A stretch of DNA of 64,000 nucleotides from Actinoallomurus liliacearum (GCF_039542035.1 NZ_BAABHJ010000017.1:124001-188000); one strand, 5' to 3'; counted from the first letter of the stretch, positions 34,376 to 45,029 are shown. The notes: generated by a model not told the origin, from the letters alone. Numbers and translations: made by a program.

Positions 34376-35029
34376 ATGCCGGGTGCAGTGATCATCGGAG
34401 CGGGTCCGGGCATCGGGCGCGCCGTGGCCCGCCGGTTCGGCCGCGAAGGCCTGCCGGTCGCCCTGGTGGCCAGGACGGACTCGACGCTGAAGGCGTCGGC
34501 CGCCACGGTCGCCGCCACCGGGGTACGAGCCCTTCCCCTCACCGCCGACGCGACCGACGAGAGGTCGCTGCATGCGGCCCTCGAGGAGGCCGCCGCCGAG
34601 CTCGGCCCGCCGGACGTCGTCGTGTACAACGCCGCGATCATCCGGCCCGACGGTCCGGGCGACCTGACCGTACGCGAGCACCTGGACGCCTGGGCGGTCA
34701 ACGTGGTCGGCGCGCTCGTCGCCGCCGCCCACGTCGCCCCCGGGATGGCGGCGCGCGGCGGCGGCTCGTTCCTCATCACCGGCGGGATGCCGGAGCCGAA
34801 GCGCGAGTACGTCAGCCTCTCCCTCGGCAAGGCGGGAGTACGCACCCTCGTGGAGTTGCTCGACCAGGAGTACGGCCCCTCGGGCGTCCACGTGGCGAGC
34901 GTGACCGTGGCCGGCCCGGTCGCCCCGGGCACCGCCTTCGACCCCGACGACATCGCCGAGCACTACTGGCGGCTGCACACCCAGCCCCGCGACGGATGGG
35001 ACCGGGAGGTTCTGCACGACGGCTCGTGA
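34376..35029 (+). CDS. Atypical short-chain dehydrogenase (SDR) lacking the catalytic Tyr
   Basis: A 217-residue Rossmann protein. The cofactor motif is GAGPGIGRAVARRFGREG, a variant of TGxxxGIG, and VVYNAAIIRP stands for the NNAG motif. At the active site the usual YxxxK is not seen: the segment is VSLSLGKAGVRTL, in which the residue four before the Lys is Leu. The catalytic Ser position also falls in ITGGMPEP. So it either uses another chemistry or binds a nucleotide without classical catalysis. The ATG at 34376 follows AAAAGGAG. It converges with the DNA glycosylase gene, with 12 bp between. The function is unknown. Confidence 0.75.
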   Translation: MPGAVIIGAGPGIGRAVARRFGREGLPVALVARTDSTLKASAATVAATGVRALPLTADATDERSLHAALEEAAAELGPPDVVVYNAAIIRPDGPGDLTVREHLDAWAVNVVGALVAAAHVAPGMAARGGGSFLITGGMPEPKREYVSLSLGKAGVRTLVELLDQEYGPSGVHVASVTVAGPVAPGTAFDPDDIAEHYWRLHTQPRDGWDREVLHDGS

Positions 35030-35041
35030 AAGGGGCCGCCG

Positions 35042-35578
35042 TCAGTCCCGCAACCGGCGGAACTCCTCGGCCAGCGCCGCCGGCGTGTAGTGGGCGTTGA
35101 GGCCGGAGGGGTTCGGCAGGATCCACAGGACCGCCCCGGCCAGCCGCTCCTCCTGCGGGCCGATCTTGGCCTTCGGCCGCCCGAACGCCGTACGGAACGC
35201 GGTCACGCCGAGCACCGCGACGATCCGCGGCCGGTGCCGCTCCACGAACTTCTCCAGGATCGCACCGCCCTCCCGCAGCTCGTCGGCGGTCAACTCGGCC
35301 GCCTGGGCGGTGGCGCGGGCGGCCAGGTTGGTGATGCCCGCCCCGTACGACGGCAGCAGGTGCTGTTCGCTCGGGTGCAGCAGCCGGTCGGTGAAGCCGG
35401 ACCGGTGCAGGGCGGGCCAGAACCGGTTGCCCGGCCGCGCGAAGTGCCACCCGGTCGCGGCGGAGTAGAGGCCGGGATTGATCCCGCAGAACAGCACGCC
35501 ACCCTCGGGCGGCACGACATCCGGGATCGTCCGCTCCCGCGCGGCCTCCAGGTCCGCGGCGGTCGGTCGGATCGTCAC
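35042..35578 (-). CDS. mug: Mismatch-specific uracil/thymine DNA glycosylase (MUG/TDG family)
   Basis: A 178-residue base-excision enzyme that removes U or T from G mismatches. Motif 1 is VLFCGINPGLYSAATGWHFARPGNRFWPAL with the catalytic Asn in GINPG, and motif 2 is LPNPSGLN, the intercalation loop. The length suits bacterial MUG. GTG at 35578 is the start; the ribosome site is poor. It lies next to the SDR and the dehalogenase-like gene and adds to the DNA-repair content of the window, though it is not near ligC. Confidence 0.9.
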   Translation of the reverse strand: MTIRPTAADLEAARERTIPDVVPPEGGVLFCGINPGLYSAATGWHFARPGNRFWPALHRSGFTDRLLHPSEQHLLPSYGAGITNLAARATAQAAELTADELREGGAILEKFVERHRPRIVAVLGVTAFRTAFGRPKAKIGPQEERLAGAVLWILPNPSGLNAHYTPAALAEEFRRLRD

Positions 35579-35607
35579 CCTCGGACCATACCGGCCGGTC
35601 GGCCCGG

Positions 35608-36480
35608 TCAGGGCAGGACCTCGGCGAGGAACGACCCGATCCGCCCGGCCAGGTCCTCCGGTGCCTCCTCCGCCATGTGGTGGCCGCAGTCAAGGCCGCG
35701 ACCGCGCAGGTCGGTCGTCCAGGGGCGCCAGACGGCGAGCGGGTCGCCGTACAGCTCCTCCATGTCGTCCTTGACCCCCCACAGCACCAGCGCCGGGCAG
35801 GAGACCCGGCGACCGGCGGCCCGGTCGGCGTCGTCGTGCGCGCGGTCCACGCCGAGCCCGGCGCGGTAGTCCTCCATCATCGCGTGCACGGTCGCCGGAT
35901 CGTGGATGGCGTTCTGGTAGTCCGCCCACGCCTCGGGCTCCATGTACTCGTCCGTCGCGGTGTACCAGGCGTCCGGGTCGGCGTTGATGACCCGCTCCGC
36001 CGGCTTCCCGGTCTGCGCGAAGAAGAACCAGTGCCACCAGCTCGCCGCGAACCGCGCGTCACAGCGCGCCAGCGCCTCCCCGATCGGCACCACGTCCATG
36101 GCGATCAGCGCCGTGACCGTGTCGGCGTGGTCGAGGGCCGTGCGCAGGGCGACGTAACCGCCCCGATCGTGGCCCGCGACGGCGAATTCCTCATGCCCGA
36201 GCGCCCGCATCAGCGCGACGCAGTCACGCGCCATCACCCGCTTGGAATACGGCGTGTGGTCCGGCGTCGTGGGCGGCTTGGAAGACTGCCCGTACCCCCG
36301 CAGGTCGGGGCAGACGACGGTGAACCGGTCGGCGAGCAGGGGCGCGACCTTGTGCCAGGTCGCGTGCGTCCGCGGATGCCCGTGCAGCAGCAGAAGCGCC
36401 GGCCCGGACCCGCCGTACCGCACCCGCAGCTCGGCCTCCCCGACGTCCACCCGTTCAAGGGCGAATTCCTCGAAGAACAT
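35608..36480 (-). CDS. Alpha/beta hydrolase, haloacetate-dehalogenase-like
   Basis: A 290-residue hydrolase with an Asp nucleophile in GHDRGGYVALR, an oxyanion motif LLHGHPRTHATW, an acid residue in WGVKDDMEELYG and the catalytic His in CGHHMAEE. The HDRG form and the cap motif WWHWFFFAQTGKPAERVI match fluoroacetate/haloacetate dehalogenases. In the studied fluoroacetate enzyme the carboxylate is held by Arg residues in HDRGAR; here the second of those positions is Tyr. So an epoxide or other ester-like substrate is possible. The ATG at 36480 has only a weak ribosome site. Its upstream side is directly the IS remnant region. Confidence 0.85.
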   Translation of the reverse strand: MFFEEFALERVDVGEAELRVRYGGSGPALLLLHGHPRTHATWHKVAPLLADRFTVVCPDLRGYGQSSKPPTTPDHTPYSKRVMARDCVALMRALGHEEFAVAGHDRGGYVALRTALDHADTVTALIAMDVVPIGEALARCDARFAASWWHWFFFAQTGKPAERVINADPDAWYTATDEYMEPEAWADYQNAIHDPATVHAMMEDYRAGLGVDRAHDDADRAAGRRVSCPALVLWGVKDDMEELYGDPLAVWRPWTTDLRGRGLDCGHHMAEEAPEDLAGRIGSFLAEVLP

Positions 36481-36527
36481 GCCGGCCGATCTGCCCTATC
36501 GGGCACGTCGCAAACTGGCCAACATTG

Positions 36528-36835
36528 ATCACTGGCCGTTACTGTCTTTTGTGCGGGATCTTGTTCGTGCTACATACCGGGATCCGGTGGGAGTTCCTGC
36601 CCCAGAAGCTAGGGTTCGGGTCTGGCATGACGTGCTGGCGCCGGCTGCGGGACTGGCACGAGGCGGGCGTATGGGACCGGCTGCACCAGGAACTGCTGGC
36701 CGAACTGCACGCGGCCGGCCATCTGGACTGGTCGCGGGCGGTGATCGACGGCTCGCACGTGCGGGCGCTCAAGGGCGGCCCCGGCAGCGGCCCGATGAGC
36801 TGCTGGCCGACCGGGGCTATGACCATGACAAGTAG
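36528..36835 (+). pseudogene. IS5-type transposase remnant with internal deletion
   Basis: The plus strand encodes GILFVLHTGIRWEFLPQKLG, then FGSGMTCWRRLRDWHEAGVWDRL and LDWSRAVIDGSHVRALKGG, unmistakable IS5-family (ISL2-like) transposase. At about 36775 the sequence jumps to RPRQRPDELLADRGYDHDK in another frame, ending at a stop at 36835. The central catalytic segment that normally separates these blocks is missing, so an internal deletion has fused the halves with a frameshift at short GC-rich homology. The N-terminus is also absent. It cannot be active. It begins 50 bp from the start of the hydrolase gene. Confidence 0.85.
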
Positions 36836-36959
36836 GCCTTCGGGGAGGCTGAGTGCAGCGCTTAGCGGTAGGTCGTAGCGCTGTCAGGTTCGTGATCTTG
36901 TCCCTTGCCGCGGCGGGGCGCGCGTCTCGCCACCGCGACGGCGTCGGCGCGGGTTCGAA

Positions 36960-37284
36960 TCGACGCGATCTGGTTCTGCGATCAACACCGCCGACGAGGG
37001 CATGGGCCGCATCGCCTTTCTCCTGCTGGCGCTTGCGCTGTTCGCCGAGATGAAAATGCACCTCACGGCCGGACGTGCCGCCCCACGCCCGCGCCGCCGA
37101 GGCCAAGGGCCGGCAGATCGGCCGCCCCCTCGCGCACCCGGAAGGCAAGATCAAATACGCTCGGCTGCTCAGAGCGCAGGGCGACTCCCTCGGCGTCATC
37201 GTCGCCAAGACCGGCATACCGAAGACTTCGCTGCATCGGCACGCTGGCTGTCGTCGGGGCGGCGAGATGAGCCCGGGCCTGTAG
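36960..37284 (+). pseudogene. Serine recombinase (resolvase/invertase) C-terminal remnant, frameshifted
   Basis: One frame encodes AINTADEGMGRIAFLLLALALFAEM, the end of a serine-recombinase catalytic domain and its long helix. After about 37075 the coding continues in another frame as HARAAEAKGRQIGRPLAHPE, then LLRAQGDSLGVIVAKTGIPKTSLHR, the DNA-binding helix-turn-helix region. The catalytic N-terminus with the active Ser is absent. It is a dead fragment of a Tn3- or DNA-invertase-type recombinase. Between this and the IS5 remnant (36836-36960) nothing is recognisable. Confidence 0.8.
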
Positions 37285-37360
37285 TCCAGCCGTTGGAAGC
37301 GGGAGAGGCCGCTCCACCGTGGTGCGCGGTGGCTGTCGTCAGGTGAGAGGTCGAGAAAAC

Positions 37361-38026
37361 GTGGACGTGTATGAGGCCGTGGACACTCGCCGGGCGGTGC
37401 GGGCGTTCAGCGATAAGCCGGTCCCCACGGAGGTACTCGAACGAGTGCTGGCCGCAGCGATGCGGGCTCCGTCGAGTGGGAACCTCCAGCCCTGGCATGT
37501 GTACGTCGTGACCGGCGAGCCTTTGGCCGAACTGAAAAGGCGAGCGACGGCCAGGGCGCTGGCGGGAGACCCGGGTGATGAGCGGGAGTATCCGATGTAC
37601 CCGGCCGAACTGACCCCGCCGTATCTGGACCGTTTCTCCGCCGCGGCCGCCCAGCGGTACAAGGCGCTGGGGATCGAGCGCGACGACCCGGACAGGCCTA
37701 AGAAGATCGCCGCCTTGAACTCGGAGGGGTTCGGGGCGCCTGTCGTGCTGTTCTGCTACCTCGACCAGATGATGGGCCCCGGGCAGTGGGGCGACGCGGG
37801 GATGTACCTGCAGACGGTCATGCTGCTGCTGAGGGCGGAAGGGTTGCATAGCTGCCCCCAGGTGATGTGGACGATGTATCGCAAGACTGTCAGCCAGATA
37901 GTGGGGGCCGATGACGGGCTCGTGCTGTTCTGCGGTGTATCGGTGGGATTCGAGAAGGAAGGCGTGCCACCGCTGCGCACCGGGCGGGCGGACATGGCAG
38001 AAACAGTGAGCTTCATCGGAGTGTGA
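37361..38026 (+). CDS. Nitroreductase-family FMN oxidoreductase
   Basis: A 221-residue FMN enzyme. The FMN phosphate site is at TRRAVRAFSDKPVP, the second block is AAMRAPSSGNLQPWHVYVVTG, and the C-terminus has GAPVVLFCYLD, WGDAGMYLQTVMLLLRAEGLHSCPQ and GVSVGFEKEG, typical of the nitroreductase superfamily. It may reduce nitro-aromatics or quinones. It is intact although flanked by broken mobile elements, so it may have arrived with them. GTG at 37361 is the start, with GAGAGG 8-10 nt upstream. No regulator is adjacent. Confidence 0.87.
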   Translation: MDVYEAVDTRRAVRAFSDKPVPTEVLERVLAAAMRAPSSGNLQPWHVYVVTGEPLAELKRRATARALAGDPGDEREYPMYPAELTPPYLDRFSAAAAQRYKALGIERDDPDRPKKIAALNSEGFGAPVVLFCYLDQMMGPGQWGDAGMYLQTVMLLLRAEGLHSCPQVMWTMYRKTVSQIVGADDGLVLFCGVSVGFEKEGVPPLRTGRADMAETVSFIGV

Positions 38027-38081
38027 CCGCTAGGTGTATTGATCACGAGCGTTGTTGACGGTCGTAGGGGTTGATCATGGC

Positions 38082-38134
38082 GAAGACCTCCGGTGTGGTG
38101 GAGCTGTCTAGGACTGCACCAACCGGAGGTCTTC
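38082..38134. promoter_or_regulatory. IS481 leader: 13-bp inverted repeat hiding the ribosome site
   Basis: GAAGACCTCCGGT (38082-38094) is exactly complementary to ACCGGAGGTCTTC (38122-38134), which contains the GGAGG ribosome site and ends right at the transposase GTG. Folding of the leader would block translation, as in other insertion sequences that resist read-through expression. Confidence 0.7.
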
Positions 38135-38520
38135 GTGTCCCACCGTAATGCCCGGCTGACCGTTCACGGCAGGCGGTTGCTGGTCGAACGTGTCAGCTCT
38201 GGCCGCCCTGTCGCGCACGTCGCGGCCGAGATGGGCATCTCGCGTGCCACGGCCCACAAGTGGTTGCGCCGCTGGCGGACAGAAGGCCAGGCCGGGCTCC
38301 ACGACCGCTCCAGCCGGCCGTTGAGGACGCCGCACCGCACCCCGGCAGCGGTGGAGGAACGGGTCTGCCGTCTGCGACAAGGCCGCAAGCTGGGCCCCGC
38401 CCGCATCGGGCCGATCCTGGGCCTGCCCGCCTCGACGGTGCACCGCATCCTGACCCGTCACGGCCTCAACCGCCTGTCCTTCCTGGACCGGCCCACCGGT
38501 CAGGTGATCCGCCGCTACAC
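38135..38520 (+). pseudogene. IS481-type transposase, truncated after the N-terminal helix-turn-helix domains
   Basis: From a GTG at 38135, after a GGAGG site, the protein begins VSHRNARLTVHGRRLLVERV and continues through GISRATAHKWLRRWRTEGQAGLHDRSSRP and LGPARIGPILGLPASTVHRILTRHGLNRL to RPTGQVIRRY. These are the two DNA-binding domains of an IS481-family transposase. The sequence then leaves the family at about 38520 and no DDE catalytic domain follows; the open frame to 38746 runs through foreign sequence and the acnA terminator. It is a stump left by deletion or recombination. Confidence 0.85.
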
Positions 38521-38604
38521 CCACAGCAGCGTTGCCACGGCCAGGCCGAGGCCGGTCGCGCCGGTGAGCAGCCTGCCGGTGTTGTCGACGCCGGCGCCCG
38601 CGCG
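38515..38604 (-). pseudogene. C-terminal fragment of a lost membrane protein
   Basis: On the minus strand about 30 codons ending in a TAG at 38515 read GVDNTGRLLTGATGLGLAV and end in ATLLWV. The third positions are strongly G/C and the sequence is a plausible last transmembrane helix. It starts just where the IS481 stump ends, so it is probably the tail of a gene cut by that element. Family not recognised. Confidence 0.45.
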
Positions 38605-38642
38605 TGCGGTCCTCGGCCGAAAAGGGTCCTCGGAATGGGAAA

Positions 38643-38678
38643 GGGCCGCCCCGCCTCCGGGTGGAGGCGGGACGGCCC
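38643..38678 (-). terminator. acnA terminator
   Basis: A 16-bp stem (GGGCCGCCCCGCCTCC against GGAGGCGGGACGGCCC, one mismatch that is a G-U on the transcribed minus strand) with a 4-nt loop, 14 bp after the acnA stop, followed by TTTCCC on the minus strand. A good intrinsic terminator. Confidence 0.85.
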
Positions 38679-38691
38679 GTTTCGTTCGGGG

Positions 38692-41445
<2,754 letters not shown>

Positions 41446-41589
41446 GTCTTTTCCTCCTCTACGCGCTCCCCGAGCGCGGCTACCGCTCGTTCAGCGTACG
41501 CGGGGATTCATGGGTGGATACGTCAGCGATCCTGCCCCAGTAGCCCGCCGGCGCGCGCACCGGGGCTGGCCTAACTTCGCCGCAATTTC

Positions 41590-41632
41590 TCTCGACATCA
41601 AGGTATCACGAATATCTCGACATCAAGGTATC
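41590..41632. promoter_or_regulatory. Two 18-bp direct repeats (TCTCGACATCAAGGTATC) in the acnA/padR spacer
   Basis: Identical copies at 41590-41607 and 41615-41632, 25 bp apart, each holding a CTCGACATCAAG semi-palindrome. They lie about 145-190 bp upstream of acnA and about 90-130 bp upstream of padR. Their form suits a MarR-like or similar dimeric regulator. Which gene they control is not known. Confidence 0.65.
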
Positions 41633-41644
41633 GACCCCTCCCCC

Positions 41645-41688
41645 TTGACAGCGAGCGGTTCCGATATATCGTTCGAGTATCGCGAACG
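41645..41688 (+). promoter_or_regulatory. padR promoter with overlapping dyad
   Basis: A consensus -35 TTGACA (41645-41650) is followed after 16 bp by TATCGT (41667-41672). CGTTCG-n7-CGAACG (41670-41688) overlaps the -10 and start region, and CGATATATCG (41662-41671) is a perfect palindrome. The layout is that of an autoregulated PadR gene. Confidence 0.6.
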
Positions 41689-41721
41689 CTCTCAGATGCT
41701 TCTCGGAAGGAAGTACCGAAC

Positions 41722-42312
41722 ATGCACAACGCGACATTCGACGCCCCATGGCAGGCGTGGGCCGGCGGTCGCCGTGGCGGCCGGGGTCGAGGCAGGCGTG
41801 GCGGACCGTGGGGTCCGCCGTTCGGCCCGTGGGGCGGCCCTCCGCCCTGGGCCGAGGGCCGGGCGAAGGCCCGGCGCGGCGACGTCCGCGCGGCGATCCT
41901 GGCGCTGCTCGCCGAGGAGCCGCGCAACGGCTACCAGCTCATCCAGGCGATCGAGGAGCGCAGCAACGGCGAGTGGCGGCCGAGCCCCGGCGCGGTCTAC
42001 CCGGCGCTGCAGCAGCTCACCGACGAGGGGCTCATCGAGGGCACCGAGGGTGACGGCCGGAAGACCTTCCGGCTCACCGAGGCCGGCCGCGCGTACGTCG
42101 AGGAGCACGCCGACGAGGTCGGCGCGCCGTGGGAGGCGATGACCTCCGACGTCCGCGACGACGTGCGGGACCTGTTCAAGACCGCGGCCGGTGCCGGCGG
42201 GGCGGTGATGCAGATCGTCCGGACGGGCTCGGAGAGTCAGGTCGCCCAGGCCAAGGAGATCCTGGCCGAGACCCGCCGCCGCCTCTACCACCTCCTCGCC
42301 GAAGACGAGTGA
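41722..42312 (+). CDS. PadR-family transcriptional regulator
   Basis: A 196-residue winged-helix repressor. The first 50 residues are a Gly/Arg/Pro-rich, low-complexity segment (GGRRGGRGRGRRGGPWGPPF) of unknown use. The PadR domain follows: RRGDVRAAILALLAEEPRNGYQLIQAIEERSNGEWRPSPGAVYPALQQLTDEGLIEGTEGDGRKTFRLTEAGRAY, and then a helical dimerisation tail. PadR proteins often respond to phenolics or drugs and repress their own gene. The ATG follows CGGAAGGAAG. The DUF1707 gene begins 36 bp after its stop and is probably co-transcribed. Confidence 0.9.
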   Translation: MHNATFDAPWQAWAGGRRGGRGRGRRGGPWGPPFGPWGGPPPWAEGRAKARRGDVRAAILALLAEEPRNGYQLIQAIEERSNGEWRPSPGAVYPALQQLTDEGLIEGTEGDGRKTFRLTEAGRAYVEEHADEVGAPWEAMTSDVRDDVRDLFKTAAGAGGAVMQIVRTGSESQVAQAKEILAETRRRLYHLLAEDE

Positions 42313-42348
42313 CCCGGCGCCGGAGCGACTACGGAAGTGGGTGAGGCG

Positions 42349-42891
42349 ATGAACAGCGAGCTGCGGATCGGGGACGCGGAGCGGGACGCGGTCGCGTCGG
42401 CCCTGCACGAGCACTTCGCACAGGGGCGGCTGGACCGGGAGGAGCTCGACGAGCGGCTCTCGGCGACGCTGGCCGCCAAGACCGTCGGCGACCTGCGGCA
42501 GGTCACCCGCGACCTGCCCGCGAGCCCGGACACGGTCGCACCGCCGTTCGGCGCCGCGGACGAGGCGGACCGGTTCGGGTGGCCGCGTCCGCAGTGGGGC
42601 GGCCCGTACCGGGATGGTCCGTACTGGGGCGGGCCCCGGTGGCATGGGCGGTCCTGGGCCGAGCCGCACCTGGGCGGTCCGCCGTGGGCCCGGCACGCGG
42701 CGGCGAGGCGAATGGCGTACGGGGGCCGGCATCCGCGGTTCGCGCCGCGCGCCGGCGTGTTCCTCATCGCGCTCATCGCCATCGCGGCCCTGACCCGCGG
42801 GTGGTTCCTCTTCCCGCTGTTCGCCGTCGTCTGGTGCGCGATGGCCTTCGCCGGGATCCGGCACGCGCGCCGGCATCGCCTCAGCAGGTGA
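42349..42891 (+). CDS. DUF1707 (SHOCT-like) membrane protein
   Basis: A 180-residue protein. The N-terminal 50 residues are a DUF1707 domain (LRIGDAERDAVASALHEHFAQGRLDREELDERLSATLAAKTVGDLRQVTRDLP), followed by a Trp/Gly/Pro-rich linker with repeats of the form GPYWGGPRW, two hydrophobic helices (GVFLIALIAIAALTRGWFLFPLFAVVWCAMAFAGI) and a basic end. The domain is common in actinobacteria with no proven function. The ATG at 42349 follows GTGAGG. It follows the PadR gene, so PadR may regulate it, a common pairing. A strong hairpin ends the transcript. Confidence 0.85.
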   Translation: MNSELRIGDAERDAVASALHEHFAQGRLDREELDERLSATLAAKTVGDLRQVTRDLPASPDTVAPPFGAADEADRFGWPRPQWGGPYRDGPYWGGPRWHGRSWAEPHLGGPPWARHAAARRMAYGGRHPRFAPRAGVFLIALIAIAALTRGWFLFPLFAVVWCAMAFAGIRHARRHRLSR

Positions 42892-42911
42892 CCGCGCCGC
42901 GAGCGGTAAGA

Positions 42912-42950
42912 CGGGTGGCAGGGCCCTCGGTGAAGGGGCCCTGCCACCCG
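42912..42950. terminator. Bidirectional terminator
   Basis: A perfect 15-bp stem (CGGGTGGCAGGGCCC) with a 9-nt loop between the convergent DUF1707 and GH59 genes. No U-tract, but the size and position make a shared terminator likely. Confidence 0.8.
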
Positions 42951-42955
42951 CGCCG

Positions 42956-44965
42956 TCAGTGGGCCGTGACGGCGAACCGGTCGAACTGCGCGTTGATGTA
43001 CGAATCCAGCGCCAGACCCGACTGGCCGTGGTCGAAGGTCGCGTCGGTCACGGCGGCGACCTCCTTCCCGTCGATCAGCGCGCTGACGGCCGCGCCCTGG
43101 AAGCGCAGCGCCAGGCGGTGCCAGGTGCCGGTGCCGAGGGCATCGACGGTTCCGGACGCGAGGGTCCGGGTCGTGCCGTCGGCCTGGATGACGTACAGGG
43201 ACCACTCGCCGGTGTCGGACACCTTGAAGTGGTAGCCCTGCCAGAGGACCAGGTTGGGCTTCTTGCGCGGGTCGTGCTGACCGTTGATCCGGCCGAGCAG
43301 CTCGGCGGAGCCGGACTGCTCCAGCAGGACGTCCGTGCTCGCCTCGTAGTCGGTCCAGGAGGCGTCACCGACCAGGGTGAGCGGCGCCGGCACCTTCGTC
43401 CACTTGTTGGGCTGCTTGGTGATGACCTGGCGCAGGCACTTGCCGCGGTCGGTCCGGCCGGCGCACTTCGCCACCTCGAACGCGCCCTCCATGTCGGAGA
43501 AGTAGCGCGGGGTGGCGGCGTACGGGTAGCTCTGGAAGGACTCCTCGAAGGGCAGCGACAGAGGCCGCGACACCGGTGTCGCCGGTGAGGTCGCCGCTCC
43601 CTTACGGTCGACGGCGAGGGACGTCAGCGTGTAGACGCGGCCGGGCTGCACGGTGATCTGGTACGAGCCGTCGGCGGCGGGCCGCAGGTCGTCGCCGCGG
43701 GCGAACCAGGTCGCCGGGTCGGTCGACGAGACCTCGGTGGACACCACGCGCAGCGGCCCGCCGGGCAGTCCCGCGCCGGGACGCAGGCTGATCGTCTGCG
43801 GTCCCGTGGCCTCCGTCGTCTCGATGACCGTGCTGTAGTCGGGACGGCCGCCCGGCGACCGCAGGCTCACGTACGTGCCGCCGCCGTTCAGGTAGCCGCT
43901 CGCCGAGTCGATGTACTGCCAGCCGGGACGGGCGAACTGCCCGGTCTGGGCGACGGTCCACAGCGTCGGGCCGAGCTCGTAGTGGCCCGTCCACGGCTCA
44001 TTGGCCTTCAGGAACCCGCTGCCCGCGTACTGGATGGTCGGGTACCAGCCGTACGCCGCCGGCCAGTCGATGAACGCCGTCATGCGCCCGTCGACGTACT
44101 CGTGGTTGATCTCGGCCGCGAGGCGCGTGCCGCCGGTCATGTAGTCGTTCCAGCCGGACTCGCTGGCGAAGATCGGCTTGCCGAGGCTCAGGGCGTCGGC
44201 GGAGCTCGAGCAATGAATCGCGGTGCACGGGTAGTGGATGCCGACGACGTCGACGGCCGCGTTGAAGGCCGGGTCGTTCTTCAGGTCGGTGGCGACCTGC
44301 CAGCCCGCGTTATCGGCCGCGATGAGCTTGACCTTGTCGTACCCCTCCCGCCGCAGCGCGGCCTTCAGGTCGACGTACCACTGGGCGTCCCAGCCCTTCT
44401 CGTTCCAGCCGCCGAGGTAGTCGATGTCCAGGTGGTGCTTGCGGGCGCAGCCGAGCCAGTCGGTCAGGTAGCCGATGTTGTCCTGGGACCAGAAGCCGCC
44501 CTGGAACCAGCCGGGCACACCCCACTCGAGGCCGTACAGCTTGATGGCGGGGTTGCGCTTCTTCGCCTCCTCCATCAGCCACCACTCGTACCCACGGTCG
44601 CAGTTCACCTCCCCGCGGGCGCGTTCGTGGCTGGGCTCGGCCCCGTTGCTGGAGTCGGTGTCGCTACCGATCTCGACCTTGAGGATGTTCAGCGAGGCGC
44701 CGTAGCCGGGCTTGAACAGGTAGTCGAGGATCTGGCTGCGTTCCGGCTCGGGATAGTCGACGATCAGGCGGGACGTCCCTCCACCGCCGCTGATCGCGCC
44801 GACTCCCTCGTACACGCGGCCGGTGCCGTTGGGGTCGACGGTGATCGTCTGCGGCTGGGCCTGTGTGTCGTCCGCGGTCGCGGGCACGGCCAGGCCGGTC
44901 AGCAGTGCCGCCGATAGGGCGAACGCCGCCAGCGGCCCTCGCCATATCGATCTCCAGAGTCTCAT
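42956..44965 (-). CDS. Secreted galactocerebrosidase (GH59)
   Basis: A 669-residue exported enzyme. The signal peptide (LAAFALSAALLTGLAVPATA) ends at about residue 31. A TIM barrel follows with GVGAISGGGGTSRLIVDYPEPERSQILDYLF and YGLEWGVPGWFQGGFWS; acid/base E189 is in GGWNEKGW and nucleophile E269 in FASESGWND, the same spacing class as human GALC. The C-terminal 200 residues form the beta-sandwich and lectin-like domain. GH59 enzymes remove galactose from galactosylceramide or similar beta-galactosides. It is the last gene of the sugar-transporter cluster on the same strand and has its own palindrome upstream. The ATG follows GAAGGAG. Confidence 0.92.
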   Translation of the reverse strand: MRLWRSIWRGPLAAFALSAALLTGLAVPATADDTQAQPQTITVDPNGTGRVYEGVGAISGGGGTSRLIVDYPEPERSQILDYLFKPGYGASLNILKVEIGSDTDSSNGAEPSHERARGEVNCDRGYEWWLMEEAKKRNPAIKLYGLEWGVPGWFQGGFWSQDNIGYLTDWLGCARKHHLDIDYLGGWNEKGWDAQWYVDLKAALRREGYDKVKLIAADNAGWQVATDLKNDPAFNAAVDVVGIHYPCTAIHCSSSADALSLGKPIFASESGWNDYMTGGTRLAAEINHEYVDGRMTAFIDWPAAYGWYPTIQYAGSGFLKANEPWTGHYELGPTLWTVAQTGQFARPGWQYIDSASGYLNGGGTYVSLRSPGGRPDYSTVIETTEATGPQTISLRPGAGLPGGPLRVVSTEVSSTDPATWFARGDDLRPAADGSYQITVQPGRVYTLTSLAVDRKGAATSPATPVSRPLSLPFEESFQSYPYAATPRYFSDMEGAFEVAKCAGRTDRGKCLRQVITKQPNKWTKVPAPLTLVGDASWTDYEASTDVLLEQSGSAELLGRINGQHDPRKKPNLVLWQGYHFKVSDTGEWSLYVIQADGTTRTLASGTVDALGTGTWHRLALRFQGAAVSALIDGKEVAAVTDATFDHGQSGLALDSYINAQFDRFAVTAH

Positions 44966-45029
44966 CGGACTCCTTCCTCATCGTCCCCCGAGCATGGGTT
45001 TGGAACGACACGGACGCACCGGCCAAGGT

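Noticed and set aside
36528..38520. An active composite transposon
   Set aside because: All three recombinase or transposase genes are truncated or frameshifted.
41510..42142. Alternative plus-strand frame over padR
   Set aside because: Arg/Ser-rich shadow of the PadR coding frame.
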